A DNA stretch of 64,000 nucleotides, taken from Sclerodactyla briareus (Eukaryota; Echinodermata; Holothuroidea; Dendrochirotida; Sclerodactylidae). The translations under genes and the position numbers were made by a program. The notes beneath the pieces are model-generated. The model did not search any database and was not told the origin of the DNA. It saw only the letters and a program-made list of their open reading frames with translations. The stretch is from positions 124,001-188,000 of the forward strand of contig JAODTK010000799.1 of the NCBI GenBank assembly GCA_026419785.1. Reading direction: 5' to 3'. Positions 9,966 to 20,347 of this stretch are shown piece after piece. Numbering within the stretch: the stretch's first letter is position 1; every line of letters begins with the position of its first letter.

Positions 9966-12900
9966 TTTCACTATGATCTTCCTGAAATTTTCCAGGCTTA
10001 GAAAACAAACTTCTCCAATGTCACAGCTGCAGGAGCTCCAAGTTGAATGTCAGTGTTTTGCTAGGTTTCCAATATGTGGGGGGCGGGGGAATTCCCCCCT
10101 CTAATTTTTCAAAGGGGATTTTGAAATCAAGGGGGGGAAGTTATGGTAAATAGATCAGTGAATTTTTTGGTACCATGAATACCGCCGAACATTGTCCCAT
10201 TTTTTAACTATAGGAAGGATGGTTTGATAACGGATTACAGCCCCCTGTTGTTTGCTCTCCGGCTCTCCTCTCTCCGAACGACGGCATTGCAAAAACTATT
10301 GCTACACAAAAGTTACACTGTATAGGCAGTGGGTGGGTACATTTGGGGGGGTAATGCCACCCCCATGCCATATCGTTCTGCTTCCAGGCCCATAGCACAT
10401 GAACTGTCGCGGGAAAAGGGAAATCCTTCAACGGCAACCTTCTGGCCATAGTGAATGTTATTTCAGGAAAAATTGTATTTTGTGTGAGAAATAAGAAAAA
10501 CAAAAATGATAATTTCAAGGCCCGTACTAATTCCACAAGGTAGCAGCCAGCAGCCTAAGTTAGAACTGCGTATGATTTTGTACAGGGGACCATACTAAGC
10601 ACAGTCAAAATGGGCACCTGAAGAAAACTTGCAAAAAATATGATTCCGTCTTTTGTGAAATGTGTTGATATCAACCCATCGACATGTCTGTTCATTATTG
10701 ATGATTTTAACTGTTTTCAGACGGCAAATTTTAAGGTTATTTTACAGTGAATTTGGTACTATTCCACATGGTTAACATAATACAGTGTGCATGCACCAGT
10801 TCTACAAAATCATCGATATCGATGTGTGGTAAAAATAGTGTTTTCTCCTCTTTCTCCATGTCCTGCAGTGTTACGATGTCTGGAACACAATGATATTAGT
10901 ACTATGCATACATTGTGCCTGGAGTACGGAGATCGTGACTGGTTAAAAAACAGTGCGAAATTTGCTATTCCTGTTGTGGAAACCAGTGCTGGACTTCCCG
11001 CACATAATCATTTTTGTGCGGGATTTTGAGTCTGTGTGCGCAGATCGCGCAGTCCCGTTAGCGTAAACGCTGGTTGAAGTTGCGTTTGACCGCTTTGCGT
11101 TTCAAGTTGATCCTCAAATCATGGTCAAAAATACATGTTATTTTGTATCAAAGGGAGGATGAACAACTGCATCTATTCTCGCGCAAGCACAATAACTCTC
11201 CAATGCCTAATTTTCAGAGCGTCGGATCTCAACGGAACTTGGTGCACGTATACAAACAACATCAGTTCCCAAGAATGATAAATGCCATTTTGAGGTTATC
11301 AGAGTTATAAAATCAAATGATTTAAGCAACTGTGATTTGCTCCTGACAAAAGGAAAAGCCACTTTAGGTCACCCGATTCCATTTGCAGTAAGATTAACGC
11401 ATACCAATTTGACGGAATCAAACAAACTTGATGAGATGCATGCAATTAGCAGCCGACTTCCCAGCACCATGGCCTGTGGAAGCATGCCGTTTGGTTTATA
11501 GTTATAGGGAGGTAAGCTTGGGAAAAAACATCTTGACATATTTGAAGTGCAAAGGGTATTCTTGATCCCCTAATAGTTATGGCAATGGATTTGTTTTGAG
11601 ACTGCTCCTAAGCTTTGACATGGTTGGAAATATATTGGCTGAAGCCTAGCTAGCACACACTGAGGCAGAAAACCTGAAACAGATTTATTTCACACTGGTT
11701 TTTCCTGTTCCGCTCAATTCCCCGGGCCCACAACCAGGAAACAAAACGAATGAGCCTGCAATAAACCAGATATGGCCTGCTCTCGAAACTACTCAAACTG
11801 GTATCTAATTTTCTACGGATGCCGCCATTTTGTAGCCATGTCTGTTATAGCTTAACACTATAAGCCGGAAATCCTTTAAATGGTTTTGCGAAACAGTCAA
11901 TGCCCATGTATCAGTCAAAATCAGCGAAAGGACTGTGATCATATATTCATAGCAATTTGTATTCACCAACAGCGATAATGTGAGCCAGCTGATATCTTCA
12001 TGATAAATGCCTGTATGACTATCTAACCGATTCAAGGTTTGGGTGAAAAAATGGCCATCTCATTCCAAATTATTAGGATGCGAGCAACCTACTGTGGGTG
12101 ACAGATAGTGCCAAACCTATCCAATTTCCAGCTGGGATACTGAAGGTGTCAAATATTGAAATGTGTAACATATTTGCCGAAAGACGGTGTGGTAATGTAC
12201 ACTACGGGAGGGGAGGGAGGGGTTTGGGGAGAAGGAGAGGGGTTTGCAGGGCGGGCTCTTCTTATTACTATCCAGAGATGCATTCCTCTGCTTGCTTGTT
12301 GGGTTTTTTTCTGCATGTTGAGTTTATAGTCAACATCATCTCTCTACAACTCATTGACTGTTCCATCCCCCATGTCCTGAGATCTGTTAACATATTTCTC
12401 GTGAGATTGCAAGGAGAGCATAGAGAATATAGCATCTAGCATATTCGTGTGGCCAGATTGAGCAGTCACTCCCTCAAGGCGGTGATTGATAGCTAGAGTA
12501 ACAGGCAATGGTAAGAGTCGTATGTGAGTGGTTAAGTGGTAGAGAATGGACTGTGCCCATGTTATCAGGTCATCACGTTTTTTTCTCTTTCCCAAGTCTG
12601 GGATCTGACCTTTGCTAGCCTCCATTGACCAATAATGGCTACGGAAAAGTCAATGGACGGATTTCATCGCTACGTGTTGAAAGGAAGAACAAACAGGTCC
12701 CTGTTATGTTGTTCTGTTATATCATATGAACTGGTGAGAGCACAAATTAGCACTTCAAAAAGAAACGAATGAACCTGGAAAAACAGAGAAAGGCCATGAA
12801 ACAAAGCGGCCAAGTAACATAACAATGGTTGGTTAGGAACAGCCCTTTGAATCTAATACAACACAATACCAGGTACGCCGCAGCATAACACTAGGATTCC

Positions 12901-14452
12901 ATGAGTGCCGATGGCCGGGAATGAAATTTGAAAATCCATACTACACTACGAGGAAAAACTATGTTTTAAAAGATGATGACTGTGAGCTGATGGGAAGTAG
13001 GAAATTGAGCTGCAGTGAACAGGTGTAATTAGACTTTATAAGAAGGAAATTGCGTTGTGAGCCATTCGCAGGATACAGAATCAATGCCACATTGGTATAG
13101 ACGACTATTTCGCCTATTCTGTGTTGATTTATTTGCCTCTGAGAACAACACTACTCTTACTTTTTTCCACTCTGCGCTCGTGTGAATATGACTTTCATGA
13201 GGTGATACGTCCCCCGCACTAAGGATATTCGCTGCAAGCCATCACTTTATACGTTCCTACATCAGCAGTCTTATCGACCAGATATAGATCCATATTTGAT
13301 GTTGACAGGATGATGGAACGATAATGATGATGAACGAAACTGAGGCTAAGATTCCACGAGCGCGGATGCGACGTGACACTATTAAGGCTGATTCACACAA
13401 AAAAGCACAAACGTATAGAGTGTCTGCATGATACACTGACAGTGGGTTTTGTACAGTTGAGGCGACAGGTTTTAATAGTCAGCACAAATCCTTGCATGTG
13501 ATATAATACAAGCACGGAGTGGCAAACTACCAAATGTAACAATGCGATTGTTGCTGCCGCATCGCTGGAAAGGAATTTCATAATAATGACCATTCCACAT
13601 CAGCATACCATCTATAACCTTCGAAAAATCACCTTCCTTTGAAAAACTGCTAACTTTGCATTCATTACACATCCGCACCTACATCCATGGAATCCAGCCC
13701 AAAAGTTTAATAATTGGCCATCGAGCATATAATCAACTCCTGAACAATAAATTAAGGAACGTAAGCACCGTATTGTTACACAAGCAGTTGAGGCATAAGC
13801 GTGACCTGTTTGATTGTTTCAAGCATGTGTTAGTAGCCCCAAGCGTGGATATATAGAGCAACCATAACTTGGATAGCGTTCGGTATAATTATAAGTCATG
13901 ATACCATTGATAACATATATCGGTGTTGAATATTTACAGAACAAAGATCAGGCACGTCTTCAATTTCTATGGAAGGATATACTAGCTGAACCAAGTGAAA
14001 TAACATGGATTTTATACAGAAAGAGATCCTAGATGGAATTAAGTTGGCTCTTTCAAGGGCTCTTTGGGACAAAGTGGCCTAAACTCTCCCGAGCATGCAA
14101 TGAAGATCTACATTACCTCAATGCAGGAATTAACACACCTGAGGAGTGTACGTAACCCCTATTTTTCCCATAGAAATGAACCTGATGAGAAGAAACCCCA
14201 CTCGTGAGTGGATACTCATTAAAGCCTAGCCAGCTTCCATGGATTCGGTTTGTTTTGGATTTCACAACTCCTTACAAATACAACAAAAAAAAAATACACC
14301 GCCCTCTCTTGGGTTGAGCACTGGATACCCAACTAGGACGCCCAACAGAGCACCGCATGCACCGCAGAAGGCTCTACTATCGGAAGACTCGTCTGATGTC
14401 AGATACCACTCGGAACAAGCAGGGTGATGAAAGAGGGGGGGGGGGAGATTAC

Positions 14453-14594
14453 TCCAGCTTTAGCCCCATGCCATCATCGATGACCTCTGCGACCTTTACC
14501 TCGTCCAGTAGCGGAATGGGAGGGTCTCCTTCTTGGTGACCTCCTCTGAGGGCTGTGGGATCTTCTGTAGGACCTGTGACTTGTTGGGAACCTC
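14453..14594 (-). CDS. Sbf: SBF exon: K.P.P....LPFPLLDE segment
   Basis: The acceptor is CGTCTTCCAG before 14,594; the donor is GTAATC at 14,452. The first frame is EVPNKSQVLQKIPQPSEEV followed by TKKETLPF. After one missing base at TTCC|G it continues PLLDEVKVAEVIDDGMGLKL. Human SBF2 reads MAFQKVPRPTEGS, ILPFPEINEARVQELIQEN. Without the shift the exon could also end at a GTAAAG 36 bp earlier, but the alignment supports the longer form. A G11-G12 tract lies immediately after the donor (C-run on the coding strand). Confidence 0.84.
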
Positions 14595-15330
14595 CTGGAA
14601 GACGAGCACGAAAGGGGGAACGGAATGAAGACATTCTAAGGAGGGTTCTAACTCAATAGCTGAGCTAGACCATATCACAGGGTTTGCAGATTCTGGGCAA
14701 TCAATTTCCAAACGTGTCATGACTTGTCCATGACCAAATATTGGATTTCCTGAGCTTCTCTATGACATCTCGCACAGAATTTTGAACTGAAAAACTGAAA
14801 GAGAGCCAAAGCAACAACATTAAACAGCTGTGGAAAGTAACAACATCACATCATGAAAAGTTCCATGACTTTTCCATGACTCGACAACTTTTCAATGTCC
14901 CAGACCTGGAATTTTATTGATGAAATTTGATAATTTCAAGGTTTCCATTGACCGTGGGAACCCTGACATCAACAAAATAAGCAGGGGGATAAGCTGAGAC
15001 CCTGCTTAGCCACAGATAGTCTTCTCCCCATTCCCGACACCTTATGCTTGGGTGCTAGGGATGCCCAACATGACAAGTCACACCGGCTAGTGCCTGGAAA
15101 GCAGTCTACCAGCTCCAGCATGAATAGACACTGGCAGAGTGTCGCCTAGTGCGCAGAGGGCAGCATGCACATGCTTGGAAATGTCTACTGCCCTCTATTT
15201 ATGGCAGTGTACAACCTGGCCTCTCAAGATGGGAAGGAGACGCTGGTGACAAACTTTATGACCTTCCCCTATCCCCACCCCCCCCCCCCCCCCCCATCAG
15301 TGGCCACTTTGTTATTAATTCTATACTCAC
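14595..15330. other. SBF intron with a poly-G tract on the coding strand
   Basis: A run of about 17 C at 15,280-15,297 (G on the coding strand) sits within 50 nt of the donor at 15,330. No other supported feature. Confidence 0.5.
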
Positions 15331-15429
15331 ATTGTAGAGGAGACTATCAGCTGCATCCTCTATTCGCCTCAAGGTTCTCTCTGCCACTGTGCCCTCCTCT
15401 TCAATAAGGTCCTGGATGTCAGCCACAAG
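15331..15429 (-). CDS. Sbf: SBF exon, 33 codons, end of dDENN
   Basis: A clean exon: a T-rich tract ending CCTGCAG before 15,429, then exactly 99 bp, then donor GTGAGT. It reads LVADIQDLIEEEGTVAERTL and RRIEDAADSLLYN without a break. Human SBF2 aligns as VVAFEVERIKVEENNPVKMI, KHVRELAEQLFKN. It is charged and helical, as in the last helices of dDENN. Phase 0 at both ends. This is one of the few SBF exons here with no frame change. Confidence 0.87.
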
Positions 15430-16497
15430 CTGCAGGTTAAAAAAATATGGTAGAAAGAGATCGAAACAAAATTGTACTGTTGACAATAGGGGCCAGAGTG
15501 AAACCTTGCATGCTAGATAGACAACAAGTCTCTACTGGGTCTGGTCAAGGAGCTGTAGTGCAAGTGATTATGCCTTCTTCATTTCTTTGACTACACCGAC
15601 TATGACCGCATCCCCTTCATCCAGTTTCAATCCGGGTATGCCCCCGAACACGGTGTGGCCCCGATTTACCTCACGCTTGCAGCACCGCCATCGGGAAGAT
15701 TGGTTGGCGCAGGATGGGTGTTCCAAGCAGGGCTATGTTTACAAGTCGGTACGTAAAGTGCACAGCATTGGGCGAGTGAGCTAGTGACATGAATGCAGTT
15801 TTATTATTTTGGTGCGATAAAGCTGCGATGTCCGCGTGGCTGGGCCTGGGATGTTCAGAAAATAATGTGCACACTGAGTGATTCAATGCACACAAGATTT
15901 TTGTGAATATGTGCCTCGATCGCAGCGATATATTTACAAGTCTCTTCAGGGCTCTGTGCCGTCCGTCACAGTGCCACGGGCGTGCCCAGATTTTTCCTTC
16001 TCTAAGACTTGGTTGTCCGCGGTTATTAACGGATGACTCGTTTTTTTCGGTTGACTGGGGTTAGTCGGTTATCTATGAATTACGTAACCGGTCTAACCGA
16101 AACCAAGTAAACGGATGGTCACGGGTTAACGCCTTACGGTGCAGCCATATGCCCTTGCTGGACCCCAACCTGAGTTTCTGGACATGACGGGTTCCGAAAC
16201 TTTAGGCCTCTCCGACAACTTTTGAAAAATTTGGGAAGAACACCATTGATGTGAATAATCCATGACTGCCAAAAAGACACAATTTGGTTGGTTGTAACAC
16301 AGAAAGTGAAGCATTCAGTTTGTCCTGCTGACTAATTCATCCTAATATTTTTTTTTTTTTCACCTCTCCAAAGACTTTACTACTTGTTTCTTGCAGATCA
16401 TTTGGTGATATCTCATCTTGATGCCGTTATGAGTATGTAACAAAGTGAGGTTGGTATGCTACTGCTGCTGTGCTCTCCTACTGATTAAACCCACCCT
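15430..16497. other. SBF intron, upstream part
   Basis: Intron between the exons at 15,331-15,429 and 17,950-18,080. Apart from the foldback elements at 16.5-17.7 kb nothing is recognised. A TCGGTT/AACCGA-rich stretch with short inverted words lies near 16,040-16,110. Confidence 0.4.
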
Positions 16498-16781
16498 TCG
16501 TTAAGGGGGGCTATTACGAGGGCCAACTTACCTTCTGGACTTACTACAAATGCATTTTCGGCCAAACGGCCGCTTCAACACACCCTATACCACTAAAAAA
16601 GAGTTTAACGGCACAGGGACCGTACGAAACGCAGAGCTGCCCCGTAAACGTAACTAGCTGGGAGCGGTACGGGCTGCACTATCATTCCAACTAGCACCCG
16701 AGGTCCCCGGCATAGTGGGGAGGACGGGCGGGTGTCCAGAAAGGTAAGTTGCCCCTCGTAAGTAGCCCCCCTTAACGATGG
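16498..16781. mobile_element. Foldback element 1
   Basis: Ends in inverted repeats of about 45 bp. The left end begins CGTTAAGGGGGGCTATTACG and the right end is its reverse complement, ending GTAGCCCCCCTTAACG. Both also share an ACTTACCTT(T)CTGGA segment. The element is about 284 bp and non-coding. Its interior is homologous, inverted, to the right part of the neighbouring element at 16,786-17,690. Confidence 0.7.
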
Positions 16782-16785
16782 GGGG

Positions 16786-17690
16786 TTAACTTACTTCAGG
16801 GCACTTACCTTCTTGGACCTAACTACAAACTGCAGCCTCCACCGCAAGGAGGTGGGAAGCCGGGGAGCGAATTAATCCTACTAGAATAAGACCACTCACC
16901 ATAAGAAAGATGTCTGAGTACCGCCTCCGCAGTCAAACCAGACTACAGACATCCGAGCGGGGCACCATCCAGTCACAGGCAGGATGTCCCTTAGCCAGCC
17001 ACAGCCCAACACAACACGCTCTACGAGCGAGGCCGCTGGTGGGGAAGGGGGAGAAGCACAAAGCCGACGCTTACCTAGAGGCCAGTGACCCCCCCCGGCG
17101 CGAGGGGCTACCAGACGCGGAACCCTAACCGCGACCCCCGCGCGGGAGGATAGCGGTGGCCATGCGGGATTCCCTCCGCAGGGGGTCCCGGAGGTATGAA
17201 GCGATAAAGGAATTCTGAGATTTCCATCTCGCAGCCTGTAGAATCTCCTCCAACGGCCACCTTTATAGAGCGTGAGGGAGGAGGCAACCCCCCGCACATC
17301 GAGACACACACACAAGACCGCACTGGCCCGCTAACGAAAGTTACTATCCCAAGAATGGGCAGGAATGAGTGAATTAACTACAGAAAATACACCACAACCC
17401 CAAAGAGGAATTATATCACCTGATAATGGTTGGAAAGGTGGCAGAAAGTGGCGTGAGAAGCGTCCAAATGATAAACTGCGATGAAAGAAACAGGTATCCG
17501 GTGTGCTGCAACACACACCGAAAAGAATGATAGTTGCAGCCCCGTACCGCTCCCAGCTAGTTACGGCTGCGTTCGGTACGGCGCTGTGCTTAACTCTTTT
17601 TAGTGGTATAGGTGTGTGAAGCGGCCGTTGGCCCAAAAAATGCACTTTTGTAGTAAGTCCAGAAGTAATTGCCCTGAAGGAAGTCTTGGA
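16786..17690. mobile_element. Foldback element 2, GC-rich interior
   Basis: The outer arms share TTCAGGGCACTTACCTTCTT on the left with the reverse complement of the right end near 17,650-17,690. A further arm (16,550-16,690 in element 1 against 17,530-17,640 here) shares CGGCCGCTTCA, CTATACCACTAAAAA and TAACTAGCTGGGAGCGGTAC. The interior (17,030-17,300) is markedly GC-rich compared with its surroundings but shows no convincing protein. It is probably non-autonomous. Confidence 0.6.
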
Positions 17691-17949
17691 CTTCTTATGA
17701 TTATTCATAGAGTCATCTATTTCTGTGTACTGATAACCAACAAGGGCCATCTTAAAGTGCAATTACTGTGATATATTGCCAAATTCTTGCAACTTAACTG
17801 AACCCCCCTCCCCCCTCCTGTTATACCACTGGATTGTCAACTTCATCGATGACCAATGTACATTTATTTAGATGTTTTCCCTTTGAAATTCAGATTGATT
17901 CACATCCTCCCTCCCGGCCCCAAATTCTCAGCAAGGAGGATATACATAC

Positions 17950-18080
17950 CTTGTCAAAAATATCACAAACCCTGTAGGGCGGACCTCTCTCACTGACAAA
18001 TGTGTTGAAGGGACATTCCGTCAATGAGCGTGTCAGGAAATCCTCAGTTCACTACTCCCGGCAAATTATAAAAAGAGACC
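17950..18080 (-). CDS. Sbf: SBF exon: [10 protein letters not shown] hallmark segment (dDENN)
   Basis: The acceptor is TTTTTTTCCGACAG before 18,080; the donor is GTATGT at 17,949. The 3' two thirds read uninterrupted: DFLTRSLTECPF, then [17 protein letters not shown]. Human SBF2 reads [32 protein letters not shown]. The 5' third is shifted but gives G.FL....G.VN.E, fitting human FLGQRGLVEN. FVSERG.PYR is one of the most conserved SBF stretches, so this is a diagnostic exon. Confidence 0.9.
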
Positions 18081-18627
18081 CTGTCGGAAAAAAAGAGTAA
18101 CAGAGGGGGGGATTCAGCAGTGTACAATATTTTTAGGACAATGGTTTTGAGCACTGACAACATTATGAATGTGTCAACGTGATAAGAGCCAAGACCTAGA
18201 TGAAGATTATTTCCTCATGAATTCGAACAGACATTGATCACAAGACTTTGATTGAATTTATACGCAATTTGTTTCAGTCTAAATGGACTGAATAATAATA
18301 AATTACAAAAGGATGCATGAGTGCAATAGTACATTTGAAAAATTCTGTTCAACTGAGCATAGCCAAGCGAGAGATGGTTTTGACGCCACTGGTTCAACAA
18401 CAAAAAAAATATTTGTACTGTTGCACAAAAGAAAAGAAAAAAATCATTTGATATAACACCAACACAGAATTTGGCGAATTCATAATACTTGTTATTTGTT
18501 GTAAGTCAGTAGTTGGACTTCTGTGAAAACTTGTGTGAAAATTTATGTTGCTATGCGTATTGTGAGTACACAATATTTGCTGTAGATCATATTTCATCAT
18601 TCATCCAGTTTTATCTGGGTTGATATG

Positions 18628-20265
18628 CGGGGTTAGTATGAGAGAGGATTCCCCTACGGCCTTGACAGGGTATTCCCTGCACAATATTAACGGAGGACAG
18701 AATACCCTTTCTTGGCTTGTTAAATGTTATAACAGAAGAGCGGTGTATTCTGATGAAGGTTAGACAGGACCTATGGTAGTCCAGGTGCTGCGCCTGTAAT
18801 CGCAGGATGATTGCAAGGGTCGGTATGAGAGGGGATTCCCCACTTCTTTGACAGGGTATTCCCCCACTATACTGACAGAGGGCAGTATACCCTTTCTTAC
18901 CTTGTTAAATGTTATTATAGGAGAGGGGTGTATTCTGATGAAGGTTAGACAGGACCTATAGCAGTCTAGGAGCTGCGCCTGTAATCTCAGGATGATTGCA
19001 AGGGTCGGTATGAGAGGGGATTCCCCACTTCTTTGACAGGGTATTCCCCCACTATACTGACAGAGGGCAGTATACCCTTTCTTACCTTGTTAAATGTTAT
19101 TATAGGAGAGGGGTGTATTCTGATGAAGGTTAGACAGGACCTATAGCAGTCCACGAGTTGCGCCTGTAATCTCAGGATGATTGCAAGTGTCAGAATGTGA
19201 GGGGGTTCCCCCCCACTTCTTTGACACGGTATTCCCCCACTGTACTGACAGAGGGCAGTATACCCTTTCTTACCTTGTTAAATGTTATTACAGGAGAGGG
19301 GTGTATTCTGATGAAGGTTAGACAGGACCTATAGCAGTCTAGGAGTTGCACTTGTAGGCTCAGGATGATTATAAAGGTGGGCGCCATGAGAGAGATTTCC
19401 CCACTGCTTTGACGGGCAGGTGTGAATCCAAGGGGAGGGGGGAGGGGCTTTTCTGGCTTCAGCCTCCCTTTTTTCAACAGATATGCCAATTGTTTACGTG
19501 TCAGCCCCCCTCATTGTAAATCAGTCCGGTTAATATCACTCGACTTGATCATACCTTATCCTTTTGACCTGTTTGGGCTATTCGTTTCGGGATTCTTTGC
19601 ACAATACGATGGTTGGTAGACCTGTGTAGATGTCACATCTCCATGGACTTTTTCTGGGTCCTAATGTACACAATTATATTAATCGTTTTGATAATTTTTA
19701 GAATCTTGTCAACCGAAATCACAATGAAATGTTCCCAATTAGCCTCAGATTGCACTGGGAGCATCTAGAATCCTACAGCTAAGGCGGGCCCTGGACCTAC
19801 GCCTAAGGGATATACTGCGCGCCTCGAATGTCGCACAGTGATGTGTGCCCAGTCGGTCTGCACTAGATTCACAGCACAATTGTCAGCCCTCCCCCCCCCC
19901 CTTTTGGGGAAACCTGTATCTGATTGCAGGGTATTCCCCCACTATACTGACAGAGGGCAGTATACCCTGGCTCACCTTGTTAAATGTTATTATAGGAGAG
20001 GGGTGTATTCTGATGAAGGTTAGACACGACCTATAGCAGTCTAGGAGTTGCGCCTGTAACCTCAGGATGATTGCAAGGGATCAATATGAGAGGGGATTTC
20101 CAACTGTATTGACAGGCGTATTCCCCCACTATACTGACAGAGGCAGTATATCATCTCTTTCTTACCTTGTTAAATGTTATTACAGGAGAGGGGTGTATCC
20201 TGATGAAGGTTAGACAGGACCTATAGCAGTCTAGGAGTTGCGCCTGTAACCTCAGGATGATTGCA
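18628..20265 (-). repeat. Six-copy tandem array of an SBF exon 3' end plus its 5' splice site
   Basis: Exon-end copies lie at 18,716-18,793 (A), 18,901-18,978 (B), 19,086-19,163 (C), 19,274-19,351 (D), 19,976-20,053 (E) and 20,166-20,243 (F). Each is exactly 78 bp and reads as 26 open codons on the minus strand with the core CYRSCLTFIRIHPSPVITF (CYRS is YHRS in A). F is the end of the full exon. The other copies start about 16 bp further upstream, inside coding sequence. The donor is GTAAG in B, C, D and F and GTGAG in E, but CC replaces GT in A. The sequence before each copy ends TTACAG, a possible acceptor, except in D (TACAA). Spacings are 185, 185, 188, 702 and 190 bp. Confidence 0.9.
19420..19925. 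other. Insertion of about 0.5 kb inside the exon array
   Basis: Between copies D and E the 187-bp periodicity is broken. Array sequence stops near GACGGGCAGG (19,420) and resumes at TTGCAGGGTATTCCCC (about 19,926). The intervening 0.5 kb has no array homology, no obvious terminal repeats and no coding frame that I can support. A C12 run lies at 19,889-19,901. Short CAGG words at both joints could be a target duplication or chance. Confidence 0.5.
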
Positions 20266-20347
20266 CGGATTTGTTTGTCGACCACCTCTGGCCTAGAGGC
20301 GCCTGGGACTGACGGGAAAGGCCATGTCGGCTACCTTCAGATCAGGG
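20166..20347 (-). CDS. Sbf: SBF exon: DLKVADMAFP...CYRSCLTFIRIHP (start of dDENN)
   Basis: The acceptor region is a long pyrimidine tract ending ACTGGAG before 20,347; the donor is GTAAGA at 20,165. The first frame is SPDLKVADMAFPVSPRRL. After one frame change it continues VVDKQIRAIILRLQAQLLD, then CYRSCLTFIRIHPSPVITF and NK. Human SBF2 aligns as [35 protein letters not shown] and CLQLIRIHAEPVIHFHK. It is the only complete copy in the array at 18,628-20,265. The shift lies outside the duplicated part. Confidence 0.88.

Larger units (their letters stand above)
6524..14452. other. Long SBF intron (about 7.9 kb)
   Basis: It separates contiguous pieces of the SBF reading (AEVIDDGMGLKLE and LVQSMNPRIA), so no coding exon is expected inside. 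It holds an internal duplication (8,330-8,760 and 9,575-9,965, listed separately) and C/G tracts near 7,340, 9,310 and 12,210. I recognise no transposase or RNA gene in it. Confidence 0.55.

Noticed and set aside
16896..17315. Open minus-strand frame of about 140 codons in GC-rich DNA
   Set aside because: It lies inside foldback element 2, where the high GC content leaves few stops. No recognisable domain, and several other frames are open over the same bases.
18716..20243. CRISPR-like array
   Set aside because: Regularly spaced repeats, but the repeats are 78-bp coding exon ends in an animal gene and the spacers are themselves near-identical.
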